Shown here: piece after piece, positions 1 to 8,597 of the stretch
How the letters are laid out: every line of letters begins with the position of its first letter
Position numbering within the stretch: position 1 is the first letter of the stretch
Assembly: GCA_015179045.1 (NCBI GenBank)
Contig: WHUZ01000266.1
Location: 1-16,956 of the forward strand
From: Kalaharituber pfeilii
Lineage: Eukaryota > Ascomycota > Pezizomycetes > Pezizales > Pezizaceae
Length of the DNA stretch: 16,956 nucleotides
Direction: 5' to 3'
Notes under the pieces: model-generated
The model's database searches: none
Told to the model about the DNA's origin: nothing
What the model saw: only the letters and a program-made list of their open reading frames with translations
Made by a program: the position numbers and the translations under genes

Positions 1-136
1 CATTTCCATTATATGGTAAAGCTGAGCCTCTCACACTCTTAACACCATGTAGCTAGACCTCGATACTAAATAACACCCATTATTGGCATATTGGTTCATA
101 TTGCCTGTAGACTAGAGTCTTTAGGCTTTCACAGGT
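1..136 (-). other. Downstream end of left chromovirus, past the chromodomain
   Basis: On the minus strand this stretch follows directly after the chromodomain. Translation of the same frame soon meets several stops, and no domain is recognisable. It is probably the last codons of pol, the 3' untranslated part and the approach to the 3' LTR. The LTR itself would lie beyond the left edge of the window, so the pair of LTRs of this copy cannot be compared. Confidence 0.4.
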
Positions 137-1560
137 ACTTCTCATGGAACTCCATTATGGATTCCAGCGAGTGCTATAGGTTGCTAATAGGCTTCCAAGT
201 GTCATCCTCTTCATTGTACCCCTACTAATGGATTCGATATTTAACCTAGCCTCAGATCTTATGACTGTCAACAACATAGTCAATGTCATAGTAGAATTCT
301 TCATTGTTGTCAAGGTCCATGTTGTCACTATTGTTTCAGATTTGAAATGGCTTGAGGAGGCTGACGTAGATGACTTTATATAGCTGCATACCTTGAGGTA
401 GTTCAAGTTTATATGCATGGCAGCTTATAACTCTTTTCACCTTGTAGGGACCGATATATTTGTTGGTAAGTGCCTGGTTATTGCCCAACTTGACCTGTAG
501 GTTCCGTTAGTCAACCAGTACTTTATTCCCTACTTAGAATTATCTTGACTTTTCGGTGAAGAGCTTCTACCTTTTATTGTTTATTTTTTTGAGGGTGTCA
601 TGTATTTAGTTATATACTATAGTCATCCTATCTAGCTAGTTCTCTGCTATCGGTGAGGCAAAAGTATGCTCATCTGAGATATGTATTGTTTTAAGGTTGA
701 ATCCGTATAGGCTTTTGAAGTGTGTGTAGCCATGAGTTGATGTTTTTGAGGTATTGTATGCATACTCGGCCAGCAGTAGCTAAGTAACCTAATGGTTTTG
801 CCTATCATGGCAGAAGATGCGTAGGTATTGCTTGAGAGTTTGTATTGCTCATTTTGACAATCTATCAGTTTGTGGGTAGTAGAGTATGAATAGATGAAGT
901 TTTGATGTTAAGCTGTTGGTTAATCTTCTTCTAACATGCAAAAGCGAATTGGGGTCCTCAATCTGATGTAATAGCCTGTGGTAGCCCATGATGTCGCCAG
1001 ATGTTGTTGATGAATGCTGCGGTGACATCTGTAGATGTCTAAGTTGTTTTGGCTAATATGTATTGTTGGACCTTGGTGAAGCAGTCTGTGATAACAAGAA
1101 TCACGTTATAGCCTTCCAAATCTGATAGTTCTCTGACAAAATCTATAGCTACTTCCTCGAAGGTTTTGATTCCAGTTGGCATTAGTATTAATTGTGTTCG
1201 ATGAGCATACCAGTCAGCTTTCCTCTTTTGGCATGCTGCACAACTGACAATATATATTTGTGTAGCTTCTTTCCATCCATCCTAGTAGAAGTTCCTTGAT
1301 ATCATTTCTTGGATATGGTGCACTCCCCAGTAGCCTATGACTTCTGAGTTATGGTACTGTTTCATGACTGCCAGTTTATATTCTTCTAGTACTACTAGAA
1401 GACTATTTTTTCTTTCCCAATGCTTAGTATCGATACCTTCCAACTCTAAGTCCTCCTTAACGAGGTCGCTGTTAATGAGTAATTGCCTATCTTTTAGAAG
1501 TTGAATCTCTAAACCTACAGGTTTATTACTGGTTCGATGTGATATAGCATTGGCCTTCCC
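137..1560 (-). pseudogene. Left chromovirus pol: integrase, GPY/F module and chromodomain, decayed
   Basis: This is the C-terminal part of a Ty3/Gypsy polyprotein. Integrase inserts the cDNA copy into the host genome in the nucleus. The N-terminal zinc-binding part is at about 1353-1231: one His at 1351-1353, the next expected His replaced by Tyr in IGYWG, and the Cys pair in SCAACQKRK. The catalytic core shows Asp in AIDFV (1141-1143) and Asp in ITSD (961-963). The third catalytic residue, normally Glu, reads Lys (852-854), one transition away. A frameshift lies between the last two. The GPY/F motif NKYIGPYKV lies at about 470-430. A chromodomain follows (300-137) with the recognisable end GYNEEDDTWKPISNL. 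Several in-frame stops sit at Trp or Gln positions, including two at a cage-region Trp/Arg pair. The copy cannot encode active integrase. Confidence 0.9.
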
Positions 1561-2870
1561 ATTATTACTTCCCTTACGGGAGATGATAGTAAAGTCCAGC
1601 TCACATATCTTCATGTACTAGTTGGCTTGCTGGGAGTTGAGCTTCAGCTTAGTAGTAAAGTATTTGAAGCTGTGGTAATCCGTGTACATATCGACATATA
1701 CCTTCTATAGTCAGGTGTACCATTTCTTGAAGCAGTCGATAATTGCCAACAGCTCTTTGTTATAGATAGGATAATTTCGTTCGGCTGCATTGAGAGCTCG
1801 TGAGTGGAAGTCAACTGAGTATAATATTTTGGTCCTATTCTCCTCGTAGTATTAGGAGAGAATGCCAGCAAGGGCTTGATTAGATGCATCGATTTCTATG
1901 ATTGTTTCTAGGGTTCTGTCCTATGTGTATAATACTAGAGCAAATATGAATGCTTGCTTGAATTTATTGAATAACTACTGTTACATGTCATCCCATGAGA
2001 ATGGTATATTGCCTGTGAGAGAGGTGAGCAGTTTGACTCTGGTACTGTAGTTTTTGATGAAGCGGCGATAATAATTGGCAAAGCCTAGAAACTTCTAGAC
2101 TTCCTTTTTCTTAGTTGGTATTGGCCAGTTGGTAATAGTACTGAGCTTACGGAGGTCCATTTTGATCTTCTTCCTATTAATAATATAGCCAAGGAAGGTT
2201 GTTTCTTGTACGTAAAATTCAGATTTGGCCAGGTTCACGGCCAGTCTGTAGTCAAGCAGTAGTTGCAGGATCTGTTCTACAATCCTTTGGTGTTCAGCTT
2301 TAGTCCTTCCACCATAGATCAGGATATCATCCAAGTACTATACTACCCTATCAATATTCTTCAGAATTTAGTCTATCATTTCTTGAAAGCTCGCTGGTGT
2401 ATTGATGAGCCCAAAGGGCATAATGGTATATTCGAATAGGCTCTTCTTAGTCTTGCAGGTAGTCTTCTATTCGTTGCCTAACTTGATTTGGATGAGGTAG
2501 TAGCTGTTGTTGAGGTCTAATTTAGTGAAGTATTTACCACCGCGAGTCTTCTCTAACAGATCTGGTATGAGTGGGAGGGGGTAACGGGTTCAGTACTATA
2601 ATCTTATTGAGTCCTCTATAGTTCACACATAAACGGAGTGAGCCATGCTTTTTTCGGATGAATAATATTGATGTGCCAGCAGTGGATCTTGAATATCTAA
2701 TCTTGCCGGTAGGTAGATGCTTTTCCAGATACCTCTGCAGGGCTTCATCTTCCTCCCAGGTGGTCTTGTATATTGGGCCATTAGGTACTTTAGCATTAGG
2801 GTCATTGAGTGGGATCTTGTGGTTCTAGGATCGGTAGAGTAGTAGTTTGGCTGCTTGCTTCTCAGAGAAT
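1561..2870 (-). pseudogene. Left chromovirus pol: reverse transcriptase and RNase H, decayed
   Basis: In the parent element this part copies the RNA into cDNA and removes the RNA strand. The RT fingers begin near 2740 (KVPNGPIYKTTWEEDEALQ). Later come RLCVNYRGLN, the [15 protein letters not shown] block, the catalytic YLDD box at 2326-2337, and the connection sequence KMDLRKLSTITNWPIP. RNase H shows its first Asp in IEIDASNQAL (1888-1890), Glu in NKELL (1753-1755) and Asp in TDYHSFKYF (1678-1680). The last Asp, expected in the NADALS-like motif, reads Asn (KANAIS). At least one single-base frameshift (near 2590) and about ten in-frame stops break the frame, mostly TAG at Gln/Trp positions. 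The order RT-RNase H-integrase marks Ty3/Gypsy rather than Copia. Confidence 0.92.
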
Positions 2871-3203
2871 ATTTAAGCATAATATTCATAATATTCATAT
2901 GCATCAATCATTAGTAATACATCACCCTCCTCTAGGAGTTCCTTTTCCAATTCCAAAATAGAAACAGATGGTAGAATGATTTCATCACAAGGAATAATAA
3001 AATCAAGGGAATTATACACCAAATGCCGGTTTTTACAATCAATAGAAAAACCTTTCCTTTCTAGCCAAGATAATTTCAAGAGAACTTCCCTATCACTAAT
3101 ATTCAAGCACTCTGCATCAAAATCAAATATAGTACTAGAGATTACATTACCTGATTTACTCCGAATGCCAGAAAACACAAATATAGTATTCACTTTGTTC
3201 CTC
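2871..3203 (-). pseudogene. Left chromovirus protease second half and protease-RT linker
   Basis: An open run of 107 codons (3193-2873) carries the typical linker of Gypsy protease-RT regions: SDREVLLKLSWLERKGFSID, then a Cys-rich end and a run of acidic residues before RT. It aligns along its length with the right-hand element (15050-15350), which reads SDRELLLGLSWL at the same place. The segment starts abruptly at 3203, where a foldback-like insertion begins. Its upstream continuation is at 8617 and beyond. Codon use is noticeably T-rich at third positions, and no stop interrupts it, unlike the surrounding pol. Confidence 0.85.
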
Positions 3204-3205
3204 TA

Positions 3206-3224
3206 TCAGCAAAAATAATTTTTT
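3206..3224 (+). repeat. Left terminal inverted repeat of the 5.4-kb insertion
   Basis: This 19-bp copy matches the reverse complement of 8598-8616 except for one C/T difference, which could be RIP. Part of the match is helped by the self-complementary AT-rich core AAAAATAATTTTT. The flanking CAGC/TAGC, however, sits only on the outer side at both ends, as expected for real termini. Confidence 0.7.
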
Positions 3225-3770
3225 GGTTGGGCACAACTGCTTCGCCCTAAGTATGGCAATTCCCCTGAGCGCCCTCATCGCCTCGGGCATATTTAGAAAC
3301 TTAACCTTCCACTCCAGAGTGCCTGGCATAATTAACAAATTGTATCATGCCCCAGAGTGCCTAGCATATTTAAGAAATTACATTGTGTCCCTCCACATAT
3401 GATATACCCCCTCATTATGTCCTACTACCTCTAGCACAACAAAATTTACTACCTACTAATGCTCCTAGGGTACACTTAATAATACCTTTCAATATCACGG
3501 CATGCTTACTCTCAATGTCAGCATAGAAACCTATACAAATATAAGGCCGTCTACTGTAGATAGGCTAGCTACCAAAGTAATCATGATAGTGCTAGTTACT
3601 GTAAATGCCACACTCATTTTAAGAACTAATTATATATTTCTAGCTATCGTGATCTATATACAGGTGCTCTTTCATCATCTCAGCATGCTGTACCATTATC
3701 TATTATCCCATAGCTCTAGCCTCCATATGTAATATAGCCTGTTTTGCCAAACCTCACTGCAACAGCCTGC
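3225..3770. other. Left subterminal region of the insertion, no gene seen
   Basis: There is no convincing coding sequence here. About 3270-3385 holds three degenerate copies of a 38-39-bp unit with the cores gggcatatttagaaac, tggcataattaacaaat and tagcatatttaagaaat (GCAT at 3287, 3326 and 3364). The rest, to about 3735, is AT-rich and unremarkable. Confidence 0.5.
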
Positions 3771-4712
3771 CATACCTATCAAATTCTGCTTGATATAGTG
3801 TATCTCAATACTTCTTAATAGAGCACATTCTGCAGCATATCGTACGTTGTTGAGAGGGCCTGCCATACCTGTTAATAGTACTCCTTCTACAGCATATTAC
3901 GCCATCGAGAGGGATCTGTCATACCTGTCAATTGAGCTCATATTGCCATATCACGCACCATCGAGAGGGCCTGCAATACCTGTTAATAGAGCTCATTCTG
4001 CAGTATATTGCGCACCACAAGTGGAACCTGCCATACCTGTTAATAAGGCTCATTCAATAGTATATTACGTTAGTGAGAGGGCCCACCATACCTGTTAAAA
4101 GACTTTCTTCTGCAGTATATCACATGCAGTTGAAAGGAGCCTACTGTACATGTTAAAAGACCTTGTTCTACAGTACATTGCGCCATCAAGAGGGACATAC
4201 CATACCTGTTAAGAGAGCTCATTCTGCAGCATATCGCGGGCCATGAGTGGGACCTTCCATACCTGTTAACAGTGCTTATTCTGCAGCATATCGCGCCACC
4301 GAGAGGGTCTGCTATACCTGTTAAAAGACCTTGTGCTGCAGCATATCGTACCGTCGAGAGGGACCTACCATACCTGTTAATTGAGCTCATGTTGCTATAT
4401 CGTGTGCTATTAAGAGGGTCTGCCATACCTGTTAATAGAGCTCATATCAAGCGCCATTGAGAGGGCCTGCTATACCTATTAAGCTGAGCTCATATTGCCA
4501 TATCGTGTGCCAGCGAGAGGAGCTGCCATACCAGCTAACAGAGCTTATTCTATAGTATATCGAGCGCTGTCAAGAGGGCCTGCTATACCTATTAAGTTGA
4601 GCTCATATTGCCATATTGTGCACTAGCGAGAGAGGCTGCCATACCTGTTAATAGTACTCATTCTGTAGCAGATTGCGCCATCAAGAGGGCCTGCCATACC
4701 TGTTATATTGAG
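3771..4712 (+). repeat. Minisatellite array A, about 17 copies of a 56-bp unit
   Basis: The unit centres on CTGCCATACCTGTTAATAGA, followed by GCTCATTCTGCAGCATATCG and a short GAGAGGG link. The CATACCT landmark falls at 3771, 3864, 3920, 3975, 4032, 4087, 4145, 4201, 4258, 4313, 4369, 4424, 4471, 4527, 4584, 4640 and 4695. Spacing is mostly 55-58 bp, with one shortened unit of 47. A two-unit pattern repeats once near the end (4471 and 4584, 113 bp apart). Short open frames across it arise from the repetition and should not be taken as genes. Confidence 0.95.
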
Positions 4713-5271
4713 CTGTAAACAATACGTTCTCAGCACATTAGCAGCTGAATTCAATGAAAGGTAATTCTAGCACTGTCAACCAGTGTGTATTACCCTGCCA
4801 TGGCTTAGGGCTGCAAGTGGGGTAGCATGATAGAAAAAAAAAAAAAACAACAATGTATACTGATCAACGCCCATACCTAGTCTCGTGCTACTAGCATTGC
4901 AATGTAAAAAAAATAATAATATGTAAATCACTTGTGTACTGTAGTGGCTGGGCACGAGACTAGTCCATATATAGTTCTCATACTACTTTTTTTTTTCATT
5001 TCATTTCTCGTAAGCCCTCTCATAGGCTATAGGCAGATCTCATACTACTGTGGGTCTGGCAGTCTTAATCGGCAGCCCAGAAATGTACTAAACCACAGCC
5101 TATCAAGCCCATATCATACTATATGGTCTGCCAGCTGACCCATATAAATACCTACAAATGGCTGTAGTGGCCAACCCAATAAATGGGCAATGAGTGGTTC
5201 AATAGTAGCCTAAGGACTTGCCTAACAAGTGGCCATGGCCTACCGAGTAGCCATGGCCTGAGCGTATGTAT
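4713..5271. other. Spacer between arrays A and C, no gene seen
   Basis: This holds a run of 14 A at 4834-4847, a run of 10 T at 4987-4996, and a perfect 12-bp inverted repeat (4877-4888 CTAGTCTCGTGC with 4952-4963). No homologous coding sequence is apparent; the short open frames lack recognisable domains. Confidence 0.5.
4877..4963. repeat. 12-bp perfect inverted repeat with 63-bp loop
   Basis: CTAGTCTCGTGC at 4877-4888 is the exact reverse complement of GCACGAGACTAG at 4952-4963. The loop contains an A-rich run. It could be the remnant of a small inverted-repeat element or a chance stem; no target duplication is visible. Confidence 0.5.
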
Positions 5272-5510
5272 AAGATACTTGAAGATATTAGACGTATTAG
5301 GCATATTCAACATATTGAGTATACGTATGAGATACCTGAATGTATTGGGCATGTCAGGTGTATCAAGCATATTAAGTGCACACATGAGATACCTGAAGGT
5401 ATTGGGCATGTCAGGTGTATCAAGTATATTGAGCATGCGTATAAGATACCTGAAGGTATTGAGCATATCAGGTGTATCAAGCTATTGAGTGCAAATATGA
5501 GATACTAAGT
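5272..5510 (+). repeat. Array C, about four to five copies of a 57-bp unit
   Basis: Units begin AAGATAC or GAGATAC at 5272, 5329, 5386, 5443 and 5499 (spacing 57, 57, 57, 56). A unit runs GAGATACCTGAAGGTATTGG, then GCATGTCAGGTGTATCAAG and an ATT-rich end. Because 57 is a multiple of three, all three frames stay open on both strands. This yields apparent 19-residue repeat proteins that are almost certainly artefacts. Confidence 0.9.
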
Positions 5511-5609
5511 ATCTCTAGCATGTTGAGTACACACATCAGCATACATGAGATATTTAGTATACTCCACAGTTGTCAGCATCCTGATTTACTTATTATACTC
5601 AAGAGTCAA

Positions 5610-5810
5610 TATACTAGTAAGAAGTGTGTACTTAATATACTCAACATGTCTAATATATCCAATATGCCTAATTTGCCCAATCTTTTATAGATGCACGCAA
5701 TATCTAATATGTGCACTCAATATACTCATATGTTCAATACGCCCAATATCTCATACATATGCTTAATATACCTAATAGGCCTACCTAATATACCTGACAT
5801 CTTCAGGGCA
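5610..5810 (-). repeat. Degenerate inverted counterpart of array C
   Basis: Read on the minus strand, this region contains diverged copies of the array C unit. For example, the plus-strand stretch GTGTGTACTTAATATACTCA near 5625 matches the reverse complement of an array C unit (GTGTGCACTTAATATGCTTG). CAATATGCCTAA and CCCAATATCTCATAC motifs recur. Arrays C and C' thus form an inner inverted pair within the larger inverted pair A and B. Confidence 0.65.
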
Positions 5811-6129
5811 GTCAATTTTCTGAATCTGGCAAGATTACAGTATTCTGAAAATGCTCTCTTAGGATATTGCTCAATTAAGACGAAGCCTATGTCATTGTAA
5901 AGGGGCTTCTCATTTGATGGCTTACCGAGCTACTCATCAGACTATCGGTCGGCTACTATAGCTACTAATTGCTATTCATATAGGTTGGTAGGCAGACATT
6001 AGTAGTATATGGATTAGTACATTTTCAGGTTACCGGTTTACATAGCCGTAGTATAATATATGTATGATGGGCTATGAATTAGTATGTTTCTAGGTTGCCA
6101 GTTGAAATGGCATACAATGAAGTACTGTA
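5811..6129. other. Central region of the insertion with a partial 65-bp duplication
   Basis: No gene is seen. Two related segments start ATTAGTACATTTTCAGGTTA (6013) and ATTAGTATGTTTCTAGGTTG (6078), 65 bp apart. They match clearly over about 30 bp and poorly afterwards. The second copy runs into the MITE that begins at 6130. Confidence 0.45.
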
Positions 6130-6404
6130 TTAACTCACTTAAGAGGTAAAACACAAACATGTACTAGTATAGTCTTAGCAGAACTTCAGGTACTATTGAT
6201 CACACTAGTGCACACTTTGGTATAATATTATTATTTTTTTTTTTTTTCTTTTTTTGGGAGTTACGTTACTATCAGTCTCTGTGCTGTTGAGGCTAGCATC
6301 ACGGTAATTCAGTATGCCTATGCCAAATACATATGTAGTGGTGCTAAGAGGCTTGCCAAGACTACCAAAGCACGCGTTTGTATTTTACCTCTTAAGTAAG
6401 TTAA
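6130..6404. mobile_element. 275-bp MITE with 31-bp terminal inverted repeats and TA duplication
   Basis: The left end begins TTAACTCACTTAAGAGGTAA at 6130. The right end, read on the minus strand from 6404, begins TTAACTTACTTAAGAGGTAA. The match extends over about 30 bp with only C/T differences, then continues with lower identity for some 25 bp. TA lies immediately outside both ends (6128-6129 and 6405-6406), as in Tc1/mariner-derived (Stowaway-type) MITEs. The interior holds a T-rich run at 6234-6255 and no reading frame. The differences between the ends are the CpA-to-TpA kind, consistent with RIP after insertion. Confidence 0.8.
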
Positions 6405-6410
6405 TATGTT

Positions 6411-6448
6411 AAATCTGACAGGTATAACTCTTTCCACTTGATGGTGCC
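6411..6448 (-). repeat. Single array B monomer left of the retroposed fragment
   Basis: The plus strand reads CTGACAGGTATAACTCTTTC then CACTTGATGGTGCC, which is a diverged unit of the 56-bp minisatellite in array B orientation. The array resumes at 6890 after the retroposed fragment, so this is the separated edge of the same array. Confidence 0.6.
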
Positions 6449-6889
6449 TTTTTTTTTTTTTTTTTAAATGTAGCTCCACATACACCTAGTTGGGCCCCTA
6501 GGTCTAAACCCTCAAAGCCAGAGGCAGGCTTGTCTAACTACAGTATCCCTCTACTACCTTCTCTACATGCGAAAAACCACCCTAGTCTCATACCAAGCCC
6601 CTAGAGCACTCTCTGAGTACACTCCGCCCCACTAATTAAAATAACTACATTGTACCTCCGCCGCCATGCTCAAACAAAGAAAAATTCAGTCCCTCCTCCT
6701 TTAGAATTTTAGTGACCCAAAAAACTCTTTAGTACTCGAGGATATCTACCTCTTTCTTTTTCTTCCACTCTTTCTCATCCGTATTTTCCAACTTTTCCCA
6801 TCCTACTGGGTATTCCACCTTCTCATACCTAAAGGCCAGGTGGTCATCCATTTGCTTCTGTCCATACCCATATACACTCCCCTCTACTG
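6448..6889 (-). mobile_element. 5'-truncated retroposed fragment with poly(A) tail and 13-bp target duplication
   Basis: On the minus strand this fragment runs from 6889 to a run of 17 A (6465-6449). It is flanked by CACTTGATGGTGC (6435-6447) and CACTTGATAGTGC (6890-6902), a 13-bp direct repeat with one G/A difference. The duplicated sequence is part of a minisatellite monomer, so the fragment landed inside the array. A poly(A) tail plus a target duplication of this length is the hallmark of LINE-mediated retrotransposition. The content could be the 3' end of a LINE or a processed copy of a host transcript. It carries a short coding-like stretch described separately. Confidence 0.75.
6729..6889 (-). 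pseudogene. Unrecognised C-terminal coding remnant within the retroposed fragment
   Basis: From the first base of the retroposed fragment one minus-strand frame stays open for about 53 codons to a TAA at 6729-6731. It includes QKQMDDHLAFRYEKVEYPVG and a Lys/Glu-rich end (EKEWKKKKEVDILEY). It has no start codon of its own because the 5' part is missing. I do not recognise the family. A second frame further on (about 6690-6470) is open apart from stops at positions where Trp or Gln would fit. The stretch could be a LINE ORF2 end, a host mRNA, or chance. Confidence 0.3.
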
Positions 6890-7985
6890 CACTTGATAGT
6901 GCGAGATGTGACAACATGAGCTGAATTTGACAGGCATGGCAGGCCCCCCGCAACAACACCCATGACGGTGCGATCTGCTGCAGAATAAGTACTGTTAACA
7001 GGTATGGCAGCCCCTCTCGCTGGCACGCGATATAGCAACATGAGCTCAACTTAACAGATATAGCAGGCCCTCTCGATGGCACTCGATATACTATAGACTG
7101 AGCTCTATTAACAGGTATAGCAGCCTCTCTTAGCGCTCGACATGCTACAGAATGGGCTCAATTAACAGGTATGCCAGCCCCTCTTGCCAGCATGCGATAT
7201 GACAATATGAGCTCAACTTAACAGGTATGGCAGGCCCTCTTGATGGTGCTTGATATACTACAGAATGAGCTCTGTTAACAGGTATAGCAGCCTTTCTCGG
7301 CGCTCGACATGCCACAGAATGGGCTTAATTAACAGGTATGGCAGCCTCTCTCATCAGCGCGTAATATGGCAATATGAGCTCAACTTAACAGGTATAGCAG
7401 GCTCTCTTAACAGCGCTCAATATACTGCAGAATGAGCTCTATTAACAGGTATGGCAGTATCTCTCGGCGCTCGACATGGTACAGAATGGGCGCAATTAAC
7501 AGATATAGCAGCCCCTCTCACTAGTGCATAATATAGCACTATGAGCTCAATTTAATAGACATAACAGACCCTTTCGATAGTGCTCGATATGCTATACAAT
7601 GAGCTCTGCTAATGGGTATGGCAGGCCCTCTTGATGGTATTTCATATGCTATATAATGACCTCTGCTAATAGGTATGGCAGGTCCTTTTATTGTTTTTTT
7701 TTTTTTTATTTCATTATACACGTACCACCTAGCAGGCTATGATAAGAGGCTCTCTCGATAGCGTGTGATCAGTCAGAATAAGCTGAATTTAACAGCTATG
7801 GTAGGCCCCTCTTGACAGTGCCATATCCTGTGGTATAGGTTCTATTGACAAGTATAATAGGCTTCTCTCAATGGCGTGATATACTACAGAATATACTGAA
7901 TTTGACAGGTATGGCAGACCTCGACAGTGCGACATACTGCAGAATACGATAAATTTGATAGGTATGGTAGACCTCGGTAGCGCAA
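6890..7985 (-). repeat. Minisatellite array B, same 56-bp unit as array A but inverted, with 167-bp higher-order repeat
   Basis: The plus strand reads the reverse complement of the array A unit (core TTAACAGGTATGGCAGGCCC). Landmark AGGTATG occurs at 7000, 7056, 7113, 7167, 7223, 7280, 7334, 7390, 7447, 7501, 7557, 7614 and 7671. From 7000 to 7614 the spacings cycle 56, 57, 54, so every third unit is exactly 167 bp apart. The three monomer types differ by their flanks (GAGCTCAACTTAAC, GAGCTCTATTAAC and GGGCTCAATTAAC). The part after 7740 is more diverged and irregular. Confidence 0.95.
7691..7740. other. T-run and short non-repeat interruption in array B
   Basis: A run of 14 T at 7694-7707 followed by about 30 bp of non-satellite sequence breaks the array. 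It might be the tail of a very short minus-strand retroposed fragment, but flanking target duplications are not clear. Confidence 0.4.
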
Positions 7986-8303
7986 TTTCAACAGCAAGCC
8001 TATAGTAGATAGCAGCTTCAGGCCAATTTGATAATAATGTGGGTGTAGTAGGCATGGGAATTTGTATATAGTTTTAGTCATCATTCAATAAATTGATAAA
8101 TTGCTGCATTATTGTATATTGAGATATATGAGCAAGTGTGGAATACAATAAGTGCAAGTATACAAGCACTATATTTTACTACAGGTAATGGTTACAATAT
8201 CCAACCCGTCATAGATGGAGCACCTTATTTTCGTAGGGTTGAGCACGTATATGATTGGTATGCTGACACCTAAGATGTTGAAGTTAACTGTGATTATACC
8301 TAT
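7986..8303. other. Right subterminal spacer of the insertion, no gene seen
   Basis: AT-rich sequence without a convincing reading frame. It lies between the end of array B and array D. Confidence 0.45.
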
Positions 8304-8480
8304 ACTACTAGCAAATAGAGATTTCGCACTTACAATGTTAGTATTAATAGTCATGCACCCGTACTGCTTGCAAATAGACAGCATGCACTTATAATATAAG
8401 TGTCAATGATTATGTACTCATACTGCTAGTAAATAGACAGTGTGTACTCATAATATAAGTATGAAGGGCAATGCATTTCT
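8304..8480 (+). repeat. Array D, three copies of a 59-bp unit
   Basis: Units start at 8304 (ACTACTAGCAAATAGAGATT), 8363 (ACTGCTTGCAAATAGACAGC) and 8422 (ACTGCTAGTAAATAGACAGT), exactly 59 bp apart. Each contains a CACTTATAATATAAGT-like core. A fourth, poorer copy may follow (GCTACCAGCAATAGAGGTTA from 8481). No sequence relation to arrays A-C is obvious, although the unit length is similar. Confidence 0.85.
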
Positions 8481-8573
8481 GCTACCAGCAATAGAGGTTA
8501 TGTACCTACAACATATATGTTAAAAGAGCTATGCCGAGAGCATAAGTTTACATCAGAAGCACTCTATGCACCC

Positions 8574-8590
8574 AGTGCACCTGGTGCACT
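8574..8590. repeat. Perfect hairpin near the right end of the insertion
   Basis: AGTGCACC and GGTGCACT flank a single T, giving seven usable pairs with a three-base loop. It lies 26 bp inside the right terminus, next to the terminal inverted repeat. Hairpins near one end are known from Helitrons, but the spacing here is longer than usual and the paired ends argue for a foldback element instead. Confidence 0.6.
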
Positions 8591-8597
8591 CAGACAG

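Noticed and set aside
2623..2907. Separate 94-codon gene on the minus strand
   Set aside because: It is a shadow frame over the RT start. The neighbouring frame reads KVPNGPIYKTTWEEDEALQ and aligns with the right-hand copy.
3847..4460. Small ORFs in array A (and 6844-8084 in array B)
   Set aside because: They are by-products of the minisatellite; opposite-strand frames are equally open.
3771..4712. CRISPR array
   Set aside because: The whole 56-bp unit repeats with drift and no unique spacers, and the context is eukaryotic transposons.
4715..4860. Plus-strand retroposed insert ending in A14 at 4834-4847
   Set aside because: The best flanking match is only about six bases (AACAAT), too short to count as a target duplication.
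5183..5508. Repeat protein with 19-residue units
   Set aside because: Array C has a 57-bp period, so all frames are open by arithmetic, including both strands. No start, composition or homology supports translation.
6729..6889. DYRK-type protein kinase fragment (DHLAFRYE)
   Set aside because: The short match to the kinase lead-in is not followed by a Gly-rich loop or Lys, so it is likely chance.
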